NCBI GenBank assembly: GCA_019509985.1
Contig: JAEKLF010000035.1
Location: 62,001-126,000, forward strand
Origin: Burkholderiales bacterium
Lineage (GTDB): Bacteria > Pseudomonadota > Gammaproteobacteria > Burkholderiales > Burkholderiaceae_C
Direction of reading: 5' to 3'
DNA length: 64,000 nt
The notes beneath the pieces are model-generated. The model was not told where the DNA came from, made no database searches, and worked only from the letters and a program-made list of their open reading frames with translations. The position numbers were made by a program, and so were the translations under genes. Shown here piece by piece: positions 63,044 through 64,000 of this stretch (position 1 is the first letter of the stretch; each line of letters begins with the position of its first letter).

Positions 63044-64000
63044 CTGCCATCGACCACACCCATGACGCCGCAGCCCTCTCCTGGGTCGCCTCGGCCAATG
63101 ACCCGGCCACCGACTTCCCGCTGCAGAACCTGCCCTTCTGCAGCTTCCGCCGCGCCGGCACCTTGGAGCCGTTCCGCGTGGGCGTGGGCATCGGCGACCA
63201 GATCCTGGACCTGACCGGCTGGGGCATCGCCGATCTGAACGCACTGATGGCCCGCCCCAGCAGCGAGCGCCTGGCGCTGCGGCACCGCCTGTTCGACACT
63301 TTGAAGGCCGGTGCCCCCGAGGTCGAACTGGTGCCGCAGGCCGCTGCCGAATACACGCTCCCCTGCCGCATCGGCGACTACACGGACTTCTACACCGGCA
63401 TCCACCACGCCCGCGCCATCGGCAAGCTGTTCCGCCCGGACAACCCGCTGCTGCCCAACTACCAGTGGGTGCCCATCGGCTACCACGGCCGCAGTTCCTC
63501 CATCGTCGTCAGTGGCACGCCGCTGCGCCGGCCCAAGGGCCAGGTGAAGCCGCCGGACGCCGACGTGCCGGTCTTCAAGCCCAGCGCCCGTGTCGACTGC
63601 GAGCTGGAGCTGGGCCTGTTCGTGGGCCCCGGCAATGCTTTAGGCGAGCCTTTCGGCATCGACGAGGCGAACGAGCATGCCTTCGGCCTGACGCTGTTGA
63701 ACGACTGGTCGGCCCGCGACATCCAGCCGTGGGAATACCAGCCGCTGGGCCCCTTCCTGGCCAAGAACTTCGGCACGACCATCTCGCCATGGATCGTCAC
63801 GATGGAGGCCCTGGCGCCCTTCCGCATCCCGTTCACGCGGCCGGCTGAAGATCCGCAGCCGCTGCCCTACCTCGACTCGCCCACGCACCGCGCCAACGCG
63901 AGCTTCGACGTCGAGCTGGAGGTGTGGTTCAAGACACCGGCGATGGCCGAGCCCACGCGCCTGTCGCGCTCCAACCTGCGCCACGCCTACTGGTCGCTCG
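63040..64000 (+). CDS. fahA: fumarylacetoacetase (3' partial)
   Basis: The first 320 codons are present and the frame runs off the window. Family blocks: CRIGDYTDFYTGIHHARAIG with metal ligand Asp and catalytic His, WVPIGYHGRSSSIVVSG, then CELELGLFVGPG, NDWSARDIQPWEYQPLGPFL and AKNFGTTISPWIV. It hydrolyses fumarylacetoacetate to fumarate and acetoacetate, the last homogentisate step. It starts within the hmgA stop codon. Confidence 0.97.

Overview
The window is high-GC DNA with dense, mostly tightly packed genes. It suggests a betaproteobacterium of the order Burkholderiales, of the Roseateles/Rubrivivax/Leptothrix type. The reasons are five clear PEP-CTERM (exosortase-sorted) proteins plus a PEP-CTERM-like relic, a homogentisate cluster of the IclR / MBL / FAD monooxygenase / DUF2783 / hmgA / fahA type, a split protocatechuate branch (pcaB plus a pcaC-pcaD fusion), an ECF sigma factor with a Ser/Thr kinase, and many LysR regulators. 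This placement is inference from gene content; no 16S gene is present.

Layout. 1-6.0 kb: the end of a peptide/oligopeptide ABC-transporter binding protein, an unknown lipoprotein, and a two-gene signalling unit (hybrid PAS histidine kinase and single-domain response regulator). 6.0-7.3 kb: a UPF0016 cation exporter preceded by a clear yybP-ykoY manganese riboswitch, and a small unknown gene. 7.4-12.5 kb: a LysR regulator divergent from a five-gene metabolic operon (isochorismatase-like hydrolase, XapX, amidohydrolase, DoxX, DUF1275). 12.5-19.2 kb: pirin, CDP-diacylglycerol pyrophosphatase, TauD-type dioxygenase, CDP-alcohol phosphatidyltransferase, then a LysR regulator divergent from azoreductase, SDR and NADP-binding reductase genes. 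19.2-28.1 kb, all on the minus strand: a membrane protein, ECF sigma factor, Ser/Thr kinase, a propeller-cytochrome protein, a YeiH transporter-cytochrome fusion and a PAP2 protein. 28.4-50.4 kb: an accessory region holding the PEP-CTERM proteins, a CapA protein, glycoside hydrolases (GH39 broken, GH5, GH27), LacI regulation, a diheme cytochrome with its parallel beta-helix partner, several gene relics, a UvrD/GajB-like helicase fragment next to a tRNA-Ser, and apaH. 50.4-64 kb: a glycosyltransferase, CorC/HlyC, SapC, the pca genes, a FeeM-like acyltransferase, an Asp/Asn beta-hydroxylase-like protein and the homogentisate cluster, with fahA running off the end.

Most striking observation: the two haem domains of a di-haem oxidoreductase (DHOR/DUF1111-like) are encoded in two overlapping genes. 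The haem-1 domain is the C-terminus of a secreted propeller protein, and the haem-2 domain is fused to the C-terminus of a YeiH-family membrane transporter. The pair lies downstream of an ECF sigma factor and a kinase on the same strand. I am not aware of a described system with this architecture.

The accessory region is also decaying. It holds a GH39 gene that has lost its nucleophile segment, a scar joining a truncated GH35/GH42-like beta-galactosidase to a truncated LacI gene, a frameshifted PEP-CTERM gene, and fragments of a transposase, a cytochrome and a helicase.
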